A stretch of 38,940 nt of DNA from contig ONWR01000016.1 in NCBI GenBank assembly GCA_900321605.1, positions 1-38,940 on the forward strand, written 5' to 3'. The notes under the pieces are model-generated. The model saw nothing but the letters and a program-made list of their open reading frames with translations. It made no database searches and was not told the origin of the DNA. The position numbers and the translations under genes are program-made. Positions 24,455 through 35,700 of this stretch are shown piece by piece. Source of the DNA: an uncultured Bacteroidales bacterium. GTDB lineage: Bacteria > Bacteroidota > Bacteroidia > Bacteroidales > Paludibacteraceae. Positions within the stretch are counted from its first letter, which is position 1, and the number at the start of each line of letters is the position of its first letter.

Positions 24455-26056
24455 ATGAAAAACGTAAGCAAGTATCTCTTGATTGTAGCGGTGGTAATGG
24501 CCGCAATGTCGTGTAACAAACGTGAGTTGAATACTCGCGTTAGTAACACAACCGGTTGGAATTATTTCGACCAGAAGACGACCAATTTTGAGGCAAACGA
24601 AGGAGTAGGTAATGTCAACCCTGTGGGTATGGTGCCTATTCAGGGTGGTACCTTTACCGTTGGTGAGAAAGATGAGTTTCTTACTGCTCCGCGTAACAAT
24701 GAGACGCGTAGTTTGACTGTTAGCTCTTTCTACATGGACAAGTACGAGGTGACGAACCTGAACTGGAATGAGTATCTTCATTGGCTCGATTTCGTGTTTG
24801 GTGCAGTTGCTCCCGAGTTGGTGGATCAAGCCCGTCCTGACCACAAGGTTTGGCGTGAGGATTTGGCGTACAACGATCCGTATGAGGACAACTATTTCGA
24901 GCACCCTGCTTTCTCCTTCTATCCCGTAGTAGGTGTTACATGGGAGCAAGCTATGGCTTATTGCCAGTGGCGTACCGACCGTGTGAACGAGATGGCACTC
25001 ATCAATGCCGGAGCCATCGTTATTCCTCCGTTCGCTGATCTGCAGCCGACGGATGACGAGGCGTATAAGGACGAATGGGAGCAGCAGACCGGTTACGAGA
25101 TGTTCTCCTATGAGGAGGTTAGTCCCGAGGATCCGGAGCAGACGGTAACGATGTATCGTCCGAGTTACGAGTGGATCCGTGATAAGTTCGTCTTCAATAC
25201 CGAGAAATACCTCATGGATGATACCTATGTTCCGGAGTACGGTCGTAAACCGAAAACGGATAGCTATGGAGCTGAGCGTAAGGTGAATATCGCCGATGGT
25301 ATCTTCGTGACGGGTTACCGTCTGCCGACTGAGTCGGAATGGGAGTTCGCAGCGTATGCACCGGTGGCGGGTGAGGATGGCCTGACGATAGAGGGTAAGA
25401 TCTATCCTTGGTCGGGATACCACCCGCGTGACATGACGAAAAAGAACCTCGGTATGATGCAGGCTAACTTCGTTCGTGGACGAGGCGATATGATGGGTGT
25501 CAGCGGCGCTCTCAACGATCGTCATGTGATCACCAACCCGGTAGATGCGTTCTATCCCAACGATTTCGGTCTGTATAACATGGCCGGAAACGTGAACGAA
25601 TGGGTAATGGATGTATATCGTGAGACTACGTTCCAAGATGTAACGGAGTACAACTCCTTCCGTGGTAATATCTTCAGCCGTCCGGTATTGGATGAGAATG
25701 GTAAGTTCGAGATGGACTCTGTAGGTTGCGTGAAGATCACTTGGGGTAAAGAGGATGATAAACGTGACGTGCTTGATGGTGATTTCGCCAGCTTGTTGGA
25801 GACCGATTATCCTTTGGATACTGTTGGTGTACAGAACCTGTCTGAGATTAAGCATGACCCGACTGATGTGCTTGCTCCGCGTGTATCGTCGAAGACACGT
25901 GTGTATAAAGGTGGTTCGTGGGCTGATCGTATCTACTGGCTCAACCCCTCTACCCGTCGTTACATGGATCAGGACAAGGCGTCCTCCAAGATCGGTTTCC
26001 GTTGCGCAATGTCCACGCTGGGTGACCAGATCCCGAGTGAGCCGATGGCACGTTAA
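24455..26056 (+). CDS. GldK/PorK-type SUMF1-fold lipoprotein
   Basis: 533 residues from ATG 24455; an upstream in-frame ATG at 24425 lacks a signal. A lipoprotein signal ends A-A-M-S-C (Cys20). The body is a formylglycine-generating-enzyme (SUMF1) fold: G-M-V-P-I-Q-G-G-T-F, Y-M-D-K-Y-E-V-T-N, Y-P-V-V-G-V-T-W-E-Q-A, Y-R-L-P-T-E-S-E-W-E, Y-N-M-A-G-N-V-N-E-W, and G-F-R-C near the end. These blocks, and the stretch N-Y-F-E-H-P-A-F, match GldK/PorK, the outer-membrane-attached ring lipoprotein of the type IX secretion system. The usual partners gldL, gldM and gldN do not follow; gcvH does. It could be a separated core gene or a paralogue. Confidence 0.75.
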   Translation: MKNVSKYLLIVAVVMAAMSCNKRELNTRVSNTTGWNYFDQKTTNFEANEGVGNVNPVGMVPIQGGTFTVGEKDEFLTAPRNNETRSLTVSSFYMDKYEVTNLNWNEYLHWLDFVFGAVAPELVDQARPDHKVWREDLAYNDPYEDNYFEHPAFSFYPVVGVTWEQAMAYCQWRTDRVNEMALINAGAIVIPPFADLQPTDDEAYKDEWEQQTGYEMFSYEEVSPEDPEQTVTMYRPSYEWIRDKFVFNTEKYLMDDTYVPEYGRKPKTDSYGAERKVNIADGIFVTGYRLPTESEWEFAAYAPVAGEDGLTIEGKIYPWSGYHPRDMTKKNLGMMQANFVRGRGDMMGVSGALNDRHVITNPVDAFYPNDFGLYNMAGNVNEWVMDVYRETTFQDVTEYNSFRGNIFSRPVLDENGKFEMDSVGCVKITWGKEDDKRDVLDGDFASLLETDYPLDTVGVQNLSEIKHDPTDVLAPRVSSKTRVYKGGSWADRIYWLNPSTRRYMDQDKASSKIGFRCAMSTLGDQIPSEPMAR

Positions 26057-26083
26057 ATTGTTAAATTGTTAAAACGTTAAATG
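26052..26083. repeat. 8-base tandem repeat in gldK-like/gcvH spacer
   Basis: Octamers GTTAAATT twice, GTTAAAAC, GTTAAATG. The stop codon of the lipoprotein gene lies in the first unit; the gcvH ATG follows 2 bases after the last. Confidence 0.8.
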
Positions 26084-26085
26084 TT

Positions 26086-26460
26086 ATGAATTTTCCAAGT
26101 GATATTCGCTATACGAGCGAACATGAATGGATCCGCGTGGAGGGTGATGAGGCATATGTAGGCATCACGGACTATGCGCAGTCCGAGTTAGGTGAAATCG
26201 TGTTTATCGATGTTCCTACGGTCGGTGAGACGGTAGGTCAGGGTGAAGTATTCGGTTCTGTTGAGGCAGTGAAGACTGTTAGTGACCTCAATATGCCGGT
26301 AACGGGTGAGGTATTGGAGATCAACGAAGAGTTGGATGCTGCGCCGGAGCTCGTGAATAACGACCCGTACGGCAAGGGATGGATCATCCGTATTGCTGTG
26401 AAGGATGCAGCGGAGTTGGATTCGCTGATGGATGCTGCCGCTTATCAGGCGTCGCTCTAA
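26086..26460 (+). CDS. gcvH: Glycine cleavage system H protein
   Basis: 124 residues. Carries the lipoyl-bound aminomethyl group between the P, T and L proteins. Lipoyl-lysine K63 lies in [14 protein letters not shown]-x-E-H-E-W and G-I-T-D-Y-A-Q are conserved. gcvT and gcvP are not in the window, so the gene stands alone, as it often does in Bacteroidota. It is probably co-transcribed with the lipoprotein gene and ends at the hairpin at 26498. Confidence 0.95.
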   Translation: MNFPSDIRYTSEHEWIRVEGDEAYVGITDYAQSELGEIVFIDVPTVGETVGQGEVFGSVEAVKTVSDLNMPVTGEVLEINEELDAAPELVNNDPYGKGWIIRIAVKDAAELDSLMDAAAYQASL

Positions 26461-26497
26461 TCTCACGTGTGCGTGAAGCGCGTGCGCGCTAATTTAT

Positions 26498-26529
26498 AAG
26501 GAGTGCCCTTTCGGGTGCTCCTTTTTTTA
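26498..26529 (+). terminator. Terminator after gcvH
   Basis: AAGGAGTGCCC, loop TTTC, GGGTGCTCCTT (11 pairs, two wobble), followed by a T-run. Confidence 0.85.
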
Positions 26530-26656
26530 CTTATAGACCTATATTTTAGCCTCCTTTTTGGGTAAAAATACAACATTTTGTGTTCTATCATTCTGTGTAA
26601 AAAGTGTAAAGCCAAGTTTACAAAATGCAATTATTTTGAACTTTTTTGTGCAAATT

Positions 26657-26688
26657 GTTGCAAAAATGGATATTTTTGTGTAATTTTG
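26657..26688 (+). promoter_or_regulatory. Promoter of the giant adhesin
   Basis: -33 GTTG (26657-26660), 20 bases, -7 TAATTTTG (26681-26688), then CGCCC. An inverted repeat TGTAAA/TTTACA (26605-26622) lies about 35 bases upstream of the -33 element. Confidence 0.65.
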
Positions 26689-26740
26689 CGCCCTAATATG
26701 CTCTCTTTGGAGATAGAATAATTGTTAATACTTTTATATT

Positions 26741-29700
26741 ATGAAAAAGTTTATCCTTTTTTTGGTAGCTATTTTGGCTATGACCACGACTCTCAACGCT
26801 CGTGTTGTGTTAATTGACGAGGGCTTTGAGAATGGTATCTCAGAGGATGTCTGGACGCAGGAGTTTGTGGCAGGACAGATGCCTTGGGCTGTGGAGTCGG
26901 AGGCAGAGGGTTTGTCTCATCCGTCCAATGTACATGACGGTTCGTATCGTGCCTATCTGCGTAACAACACAACGGAGACCTTGGGTTATAAGACCCGCCT
27001 CATCAGTAAGGTGATGGATCTTCGTCCGACGAAGGTATATATGCCGGAGTTGGTGTTCTGGTACGCTAACACCAAGTGGGGTGCCGACTGCGATACGCTC
27101 CGCGTGTTGTACCGCACCGGTTCGCGTGCGCCATGGAAGCAGTTAGGCGAGTATACTCGTTCGGCTTCTACGTGGCAGCGTGTGAAGATTGCGTTGCCGG
27201 AGGTAGGTCAGAATTATCAGATTGCCTTCGAGGGAACGGATAACTTGGGCCACGGTATCGTGCTGGATGACATCAAGCTCCAGTCTGCTCCGGAGTGTAC
27301 TGTCCCCTACGACTTGTCGGTGCTCAATAAGGGTGCAGGTAAGGTGAATCTCTTCTGGAGTGCCAGCTTTGATGCTGATAACTTCGAGATCATCATCTCC
27401 CGTGATACGATTGATCCGGAGTTGATCAATGAGATCGAGGTGCAGCATCCGGAGCTGATCGTGTACCACGATCTGGTCAGCGGCGAGGTGACGAATCATG
27501 ACTTGCTCTTGGAGTCGGGTGAGTTCTACTTGGCATACGTGCGTTCTATCTGCGAGGATGAGAACAGCGCATGGAGCAGCGAGGCGTCGAAGGACGGACC
27601 CTTCGGTTTCTATGTCCGCGTAGCGAAGCAGATTCCGTTTACGGAGAAATTCAATTATCCGTCCTCTAAGAATAGAGACGAAGACTGGTCTTGGGGCAAC
27701 AACCTCTCTAATGTCATCACGCCGTATGTCAACTCGGCGGCTACGGGTAATGCCCGTGCTAACTTCTCGCCGGATACCACGGCAGCGGTGATTTTCTCCG
27801 GTGCTTTGAATAAGACCTCCACTTTCATTCCGGCGGATCGGTATGTCTATTTGGCAACTCCGGCTCTGTCGGATACGCTGAATGACGATTTCCATATCAA
27901 CCAGTGCCAAGTGCATTTCTGGTCAACCGTCTATACCTATACCGGTCGTCAGTACGGCCGTAGTATCATGGTCGGTGTGATGGAGGATCCGGAGGATATC
28001 ACTACCTTCCGTCCGGTCGATACGGTGAGCGTCTGGGGTAATAAGACTTTCCAAGAGAACATTGTGGACCTCAGTTCGTACGATGGAAATGGTGTGTATC
28101 TGGCGTTTGTCAGTGATTTTGACCGTGAGAACCTCTTCTTCCTTGATAACGTGACTGTGGAGTATCGCAAGGCGGTGAACAAGGTGACGAAGATCACCGT
28201 TAATCCCCGTGATACCTATGCTACGATCTCGTGGGAAGGCAATGCTTCTTCGTATAACGTGCTCATTACCAGTGCTCCGGTTAATCCGAGCAACCCGAGT
28301 GCAGACTTGGTGGTTGATCAGGCTTCCGTGACCGGTAATAGCTATCTATGCGAGGCGCTGGAGGCGGATCATAGCTGGAATGCTCCATACTATGTGTATG
28401 TGCAGGCAGTCGGTCAGGACTGGTCATACCGCTATCCGTTCGTGACCTTGGCTTCCAAGCGTGAGATACCGTATGCGTTTGATTTTGAGGCGCGTACTAC
28501 TCCTACTCGCAAGATCGGAAACCAGCTATGTGCTGTCGGTATGGGTGTCTTCGGCAATGCCGGAACGTACCCTGCTGTGAATGACGGTACCACTTACAGC
28601 GGTTCGAAAAGTCTCTTCTTGAGTAAACGAGGCGGTACGGACGCATGGCTCACGCTGCCGATGGTGGAGAACCTCGATAGCGTGCAGGTGAAGTTCTACC
28701 TCAGCAGCGGTTCGAACGATATCGCTCAGGCTCATGCTACGATCGGTATCATGTCTAATCCGATGGATATCAATACCTTCGTACCGGTATCCAGCTTTAC
28801 GCTGAACAGTACCGGATATACGCGTTGCTATGCTAATTTCGAGAACTACTCCGGTCCGGAAGGCGTGATAGCCATCGTCTGGGATGATGTACGTAATATG
28901 ACGGCAAACACCATCAACTATATCGACGAGATCCTTGTGGAGGAGTTGTCGGAATGTGTGCCGCCTACCAATATCGAATTGCAGGTAGATCCGGATGCTG
29001 TTACGGTATCTTGGGAGGCATCTGCTCTCTCGGATCAATGGGAGTTCTTCCTCTTCCGTACGCCTATCTCGGAGAGCCAGCGCGTTCATAAAACGAAAGA
29101 AGAGATCGCTGCTATGGGCGGTAACGTATTGGCGGAAACCCTGTCGTGGACTAATCCGCAGGCGAAGCCGACGTTCACGTTCGATGAACTCATTCCGCAC
29201 TCGAACTACTATATCTATGTCCGCTCAACTTGTGACTTGGATTGGTGGAGTGAGGTGGCGTTCAGCACGCCTTGCCGCGATGAGGAGTATCCCTACAAGG
29301 AGACCTTCGAGGACTTCAACGTAGGTAGTCAGTCCGTAGGCTGCTGGCAGTTAGCGGACTATATGGGCGTGGATTATCCGCGTATCTATCAGGCTGGTAC
29401 GTCCATGAATAACAATAAGACGCTCGAACTCTATTCGTCGGGTACTACCCACCGTTCGGTAGCTATCCTGCCGGTTGTGGAGGGTTCGCTGACGAATATG
29501 TTGTTCACCTTCGATGTACGTACCGCTTCCACTTCGTCTTCTGCGGAGGGAGTGGTGATCGTCGGTACGATGAGCGATATCACCGATCAGAACACCTTCG
29601 TGCCTTTTGATACGCTCCGTGTAGGTGGCTCGTCGTTCCAGAAGGCACGTTTCATCCTCTCGAACTATGACTTGGAGCATGATCAACTGGCTATCACCTC

Positions 29701-32700
29701 GGGTCTGGGAACCAACCTCCTCATGAGTAGTGATATCTTGATTGATAACATCGAGTTGAAAGATCCGTCTTGTATCGAGCCGTATGACTTTATCCTTCAT
29801 CATCCGGCTCCGCACTCCATCGATCTGTCTTGGAGCGGTATCTCGGATAATGATACATGGGAGGTGAAGGTGCTTAGCAAATCCGTTTCGATAGCGGATA
29901 TCAAGAATAATACGTACAATCATGCCTATGATATCGTGCCCGATACGATTGTGACCGGCAAGTCGTTCTACTTGGACGAGTTGGCTTCGCAATCCAAATA
30001 TTACGTGTACGTACGTGCTACCTGCGACGAGAACTCTTGGGCTGCTTTCAGTGCCTATACCACTTGCGAGCTGCTGGATCCTCTCAAGTCGAATAAGGAG
30101 ACCTTTGAGTCGTACGAGACCGGCGAAGGTAGTCATCCGGACTGCTGGACGGTAGGTAGTACCTCATCGTCACTCTCTACCATTCCGTATATCTATTCTC
30201 ATCGCGGATCGAAGGTCCTGTATCTCAAGCAGAGCTCTTGTACCTCATGGGCAGCTACGCCGGAGATACAGTGTAACTCCTTGGCATCCACGATGGTTAC
30301 TTTCTCTACGGGTGCTTCGTTGAGTACCGAGTACAGCGTCTTCGGTGTGATGACCGATCCGACGGATCTGAATACGTTCGTGCCCTTGGATTCGATCAAG
30401 GGTGAGGGTTCTTCGGCGGATCTCAGAACGGTTTCGTACGATCTGAGCGAATATGCAGCGCTCATACCTGCTAATGCCCGTTATTTCGCTTGGAGAGGAC
30501 GTATGAAAACAAGCGATTATGTCTATTTGGATGATGTGTCCATCGTTTCTACTTCGTGCCCGATGCCGAAACCGAGTATCTCGGATCTGACGACCTCCAG
30601 CGTTCGGGTCAGCGGTGGTCTGCGTACCAGCGATGACTGGATTCTGCTTGTGACCGATCATTTTGTAAGCGATGAGGATCTGTCGAACGACAGCTATGTG
30701 GTGCCGGAGGCGTGGATCATCACCCGTGACACCACGGATAAAAACTCCATCAAGGTGAACGGACTTAGCGGTCAGACCAAGTACTATGTAGCAGCAGCTA
30801 CCCTTTGTGGTGACACTGTTACCTCGCCGTGGAGAACGATGTCGTTCACTACGCCTTGTGAGGCTATGACTCCCAAAGCCTTGGGTACCATCACTTTCTC
30901 GGAAGATGAGGGATATACCGTAGGTCAAGGCGGTGAGATGCCCTGCTGGACAGTAGGTAGCAAGACCGACGGAGCTACTTCGACTTATATCCCCTACGTA
31001 GAGGCAAGCTCTTCGACTATGCATAATGGCAGGAACTACCTCAAGCTCTACGACTCGTATTCTTCCACCTCTACTTCGTACATCGGTGCGTACGCTATCA
31101 TGCCGGAGTTGAATGTGGATGATATCACGAAGTACCAAGTCAATTTCTGGGCTCGCAGTTACAACTCGACCTCGTATAACAGTCAGCTCATCGTCGGTAT
31201 CATCACCGATCCGACCGACCTGAGTACGTTTGTAGCCTTGGATACCCTCAATCTCAGTAAGAACACATGGGATCCGTTCAGCGTAGGTTTTGAGAACTAC
31301 GAAGGTGACTATATGGGTGATTTTGGTACGAACATCATGTTCCTCAGTGACTTTGGTGCTACCAACTATGCCTATATCTCCGAGATCTCTGTGGATCTCA
31401 TTCCGCTCTGTCGTCCTATCTCTTCGTTCACGGTGGACACCGTAGGTGAGAACATGGCTATCGTTAGCTGGAAGGGTTATCAGGACAGCTACCGTATGCT
31501 CCTCTCTAACCGCGAACTGACCGACGAGGAGAAGCCGAAGTTCCATTATCTCTTGGATACCGTGGTGGATCACTCGAACGGTTTGGTAATCAGCCACTTG
31601 GAGCCTGCTTCTTCCTATTACGTCTATGCACAGGGCTTCTGCGATAACGGAGACAGTACCGCTATCTCGATGACCTATGCTACCTTCCGTACCTCTTGTC
31701 CTACCGAGGGTGGTGCCGGTCTGCCGTTCTACGATGATTTCGAGAGCTATGAGAAGGGAGAGAAGCAGCCGGGTTGCTGGCAACTTTTAGGATATAGCGG
31801 CCTTCAAGTAGGATCGATTGAATCGAATGGCTCCAAGGGTATCAACCTGTGGAGTTCCGGCTATATGGTAGTGCCGAGAGTGAATGGTGACTTGGCTAAC
31901 CTCAGACTCTCGTTCGATGCTCGCGCGTATTATACGGATAGGGTTGCTAAGTTCTACGTGGGTGTCATGGCTGATGTCAACGACCTAACGACCTTCCAAC
32001 TCTTGGAGACCTTTGATCTGGCTGCTTCTTCTGAGTTTACCCATTGCCAGATGGATCTGAGCAATTATGAATTGCCGTTCGATAATCTGGTGCTCACTGC
32101 GGGTATAGAAAATGTAACTCCTTCAAAATATGATGATTGGATTGATAATGTCAGCTTGGAGTATCTGGCTACCTGCAATCCTCCGAGACTCACTGCTTCC
32201 GGTTCGTCCTTCTATTCTGTATCGATGGACATCAAGCCTTCGAAGAGAGAGGATCACCGTTGGCAGTTAGTAATCCTGCCGGAGACGGAAGCAGCGCTCA
32301 TCAGTAATATCACCGCTTATCTGGATACTGCCGCAGGTATCATCGTAGAATCGACGCATGTCGAGTTCGATAACCTGCTGCCTGCTACCTCGTATTATAT
32401 CTATGCCCGCACCCTTTGCGAGGACGATGATATCAGTGCTTGGACGCGTAATCCGCTCAAGATGAACACCTTGTATTACTATCATGACTCGTACTTCTTC
32501 GGCTTTGAGAATAATACCGGCAAGGCACCGGAAGCGTGGACACGTAGTGTCAACTCCGAGTCCGACAACTACTATATCCATCCTGCTTTGGCTACCGGCA
32601 GAGACGGTATGGGAGCCGAGACACAGTCGTTCCTCTACTACCCGCATAGCCGTCAGAATATCGCCGATTCCATCGGTTACAGCCGTACCGAGAACGGTGC

Positions 32701-35700
32701 CCTGTTGATGCACGCCAAGGATGGTTTCTACGGTGGATATATCGTCTTCCCGAGTCTGGGCGAGGCTTCTGACCGTTCGTTCGAGTTCAAGGTTCGTCCG
32801 GGTTATCATGACAAGACGATCGACCGTATCGCTTATGCTACGGAGGGTCTGATTGAGATCGGCGTGGTGGACAAAGGTCGTACCTTCGATACCTATCAGT
32901 CGCTCGCATCCGTTCGTATCGCCAAACCGAGTACGACGACCAAACCGGCGAATAAGAACAACTACCTCTATAGCTCTTATACCTTGGATCTGGATTCGGC
33001 GCTCATCGCGGACAAACAGATCGTGCTCCATATGCCGAAACAGCCGTCTGACAGCGCGTTCCTGCTCTTCGATGACGTGACCCTCGGTGCCACCAAGGGC
33101 TTTAGCTTGGTAGCGCTCAAGAAGATCGTTGCCGATGGTGAGAGTGCTTTGGTAGAATGGCAGAACATCGGCGGTCCGTGGAACCTCTATATCGAGACGC
33201 CGGACGGAACGATCGTGCAGCAGTTCATGAACCTCAACGGTGTCACCGCACAGGAAGTCAATAACCTCGAGCCGCAGACCGATTATATCGCCCGTTTGGA
33301 GAGAGCCGGAGCAGCTACTACCGAGTCCAAGAAATACGTGACGACCGATAAGTTAGCGTTCCGTACCCTCTGTCAGCCGCTCGATCCGAAGGGTGATGGC
33401 GCTTTCGAATGGAGTTTCGATGAGGCGTATGACTACGAAGCCAACGATGTCTTGGGAGGCGATGTATATGACTCGCTCTACCTCAAGCCTATCTGCTTCC
33501 AGACCGGTATCACTTATGATAAACCGCAGAATGGCTATCAGTGGCTCATCCAGCGTAAGGGATACGAGTACTACGGTCCGATGACCGGTTATCAGTCCAG
33601 CCGTCACTACGAGGCAGGTATGGGCGACACGCACTCCTTGCGCGTACATACCACGGACGCGAACTTTAATTCCTATATCGTCCTGCCGGAGCTGAATACG
33701 AACCTTGAGACGATGATGATTGAGTTCTACGGACGTTGCTTCGTCAACTACGATCAGTCTTTCGGTACGGTTGCTAACCGCGGTAAGATCGTCGATGACA
33801 CCTATCTCGGTGCCGCGTACAGCCAGTCTATCGTAGTCGGTACGCTCTCTGATCCAAAGGATCTGAGTACCCTCCAAGTGGTAGATACGCTGACTTATAC
33901 GTACACCGATCTGACCATCAACGATAATGTGAACAGCGATCCGAAGGGTCTCCATTACTGGGATCTGATGCAGCTGCCGTTGGCAGGTATGCAGGGCAAG
34001 TATATCGTCCTCTTCCAGCCTGCTCCGGGTCTGTTCTACCTCGATAACCTCGTTGTCAAACCGGCAGATAATACGATCTTCAAGCCGACGCAGACCAAGA
34101 CCTCCGATGTCTCCGCTACTTCGGCTACACTCAGCTGGAAGACTTGGCATATCGATCTCGCTACCGTCGTAGTGGTACTGGATGCAGCGGGTGAGGAGAT
34201 CCTCCGTGATACCGTCACCGGTTCGCAGTACAGCCTGACCGACCTGCAGTCCTCGATGATGTACCGGTGGTATGTTTACCAGACCAACGGTACGGATGAC
34301 TCGCAGCCGACCAAACCGCTTGGTTTTGCTACCGACTGCATCGTGAACTCACCGGCTTATACCTGCGGCTTTGAGCCGGAGGAGGGTATGATGCCTATCG
34401 CCGGTCAGAAAGCATATCAGCAGACCCTCTGCTGGACCTATAGCGATGCTATCCAAGGCGAGTGGAAGAATCCGTCCTTCGATCCGTTCAACCAGTCCAA
34501 TAACGCGAACTATGCGTATAGCTTCGAGGGCAACCATGCGGTAGCTATGCACGCTTCCTTCAGCTCGCGTGCCGCTTCCTCCTACCAGCCGTATATCGCT
34601 TTACCGGCTATGGATGTGACGGCATACGATACCCTGCAAGTGATGTTCTGGATGCGTCCGGCGTATATCTCTGCTAAGAACGACTCTGTTGTGACTACCT
34701 TCACCGGTTCGAGCTACTCGAAGTCCATCGTGGTCGGTACGATGACCGATCCGACCGATGCAGCTACCTTCATGCCGCTCGATACCGTGACCTATGACGG
34801 TACCCTCTCCGTGTCGGATCAGGCTACGGAGGCGAATAACTGGCTCTTCCAGCAGATGAAAGTGGAACTCGTAGGCGCTACCGGTCCGTACGTAGCCCTC
34901 ATGACCTCCTCCAAGGAGAAAGGCGGTTCTGCCGAGAAGACCGGTGACTACGTTTGGATTGATAATATCTCCTTTGAGCATAAGCAAGAGTGTAAGGATC
35001 CGGTGGACTTGACCGTCCTGCAGTTAGGTTCGACGCACGCTGTGCTCACGTGGAATGGAGTAGATTCCGCCGGTAGCTTCCTCGTTCAGGTTTCGACCGA
35101 TCCGTTCTTCTCCAAAGAGGACGAAATGATCTTCAACGGCGAGGTATCTTCGAACACCTGCACTGTGAAGGGTTTGACGCCGCAGACCACCTATGTATGG
35201 CGTGTTCAAGCGCTCTGTGGTGAGCGTTGGGGTGAGAGCAGCTTCTCGCAGAAAGCTACCTTCAAGACCTCGCGCAGCCCGTATTTCTACGAGCCGTTTG
35301 CAGCTACCGTCAGCTCCACCGAGTGGACGTTCAGTAAGTCGCATGCCGAAAATATCGTCGATGTACCGGGTAGCGTGATTGTCCGCGGTACCGATAATAG
35401 CAGCTTCGCTCGTACCGTCGTCGGCTATGGCTTGGAGGGCGCGCACTACGTAGCGCCGGGTCACTCCACCGACCACCACTGGATGATCACTCCTTCCTTC
35501 TACCTGCCCGAGGACGACAGCGTGCACTTCTCTATGGATCTGGCGCTGACCGCTTGTAACTCCGCACACTTGGTGACCGGCAATGCCGTTACCGAGAACG
35601 ATATGATGGATGACTACTACTTCATGATCATCATCTCCGAGGACGGTGGTCAGACATGGACCGGCAATAACATCCTCGCTAAATGGCAGAATACGAATCC

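Noticed and set aside
26605-26622. Inverted repeat TGTAAA/TTTACA as an operator
   Set aside because: Only 6 bp in AT-rich sequence, likely by chance; mentioned only with the adhesin promoter.
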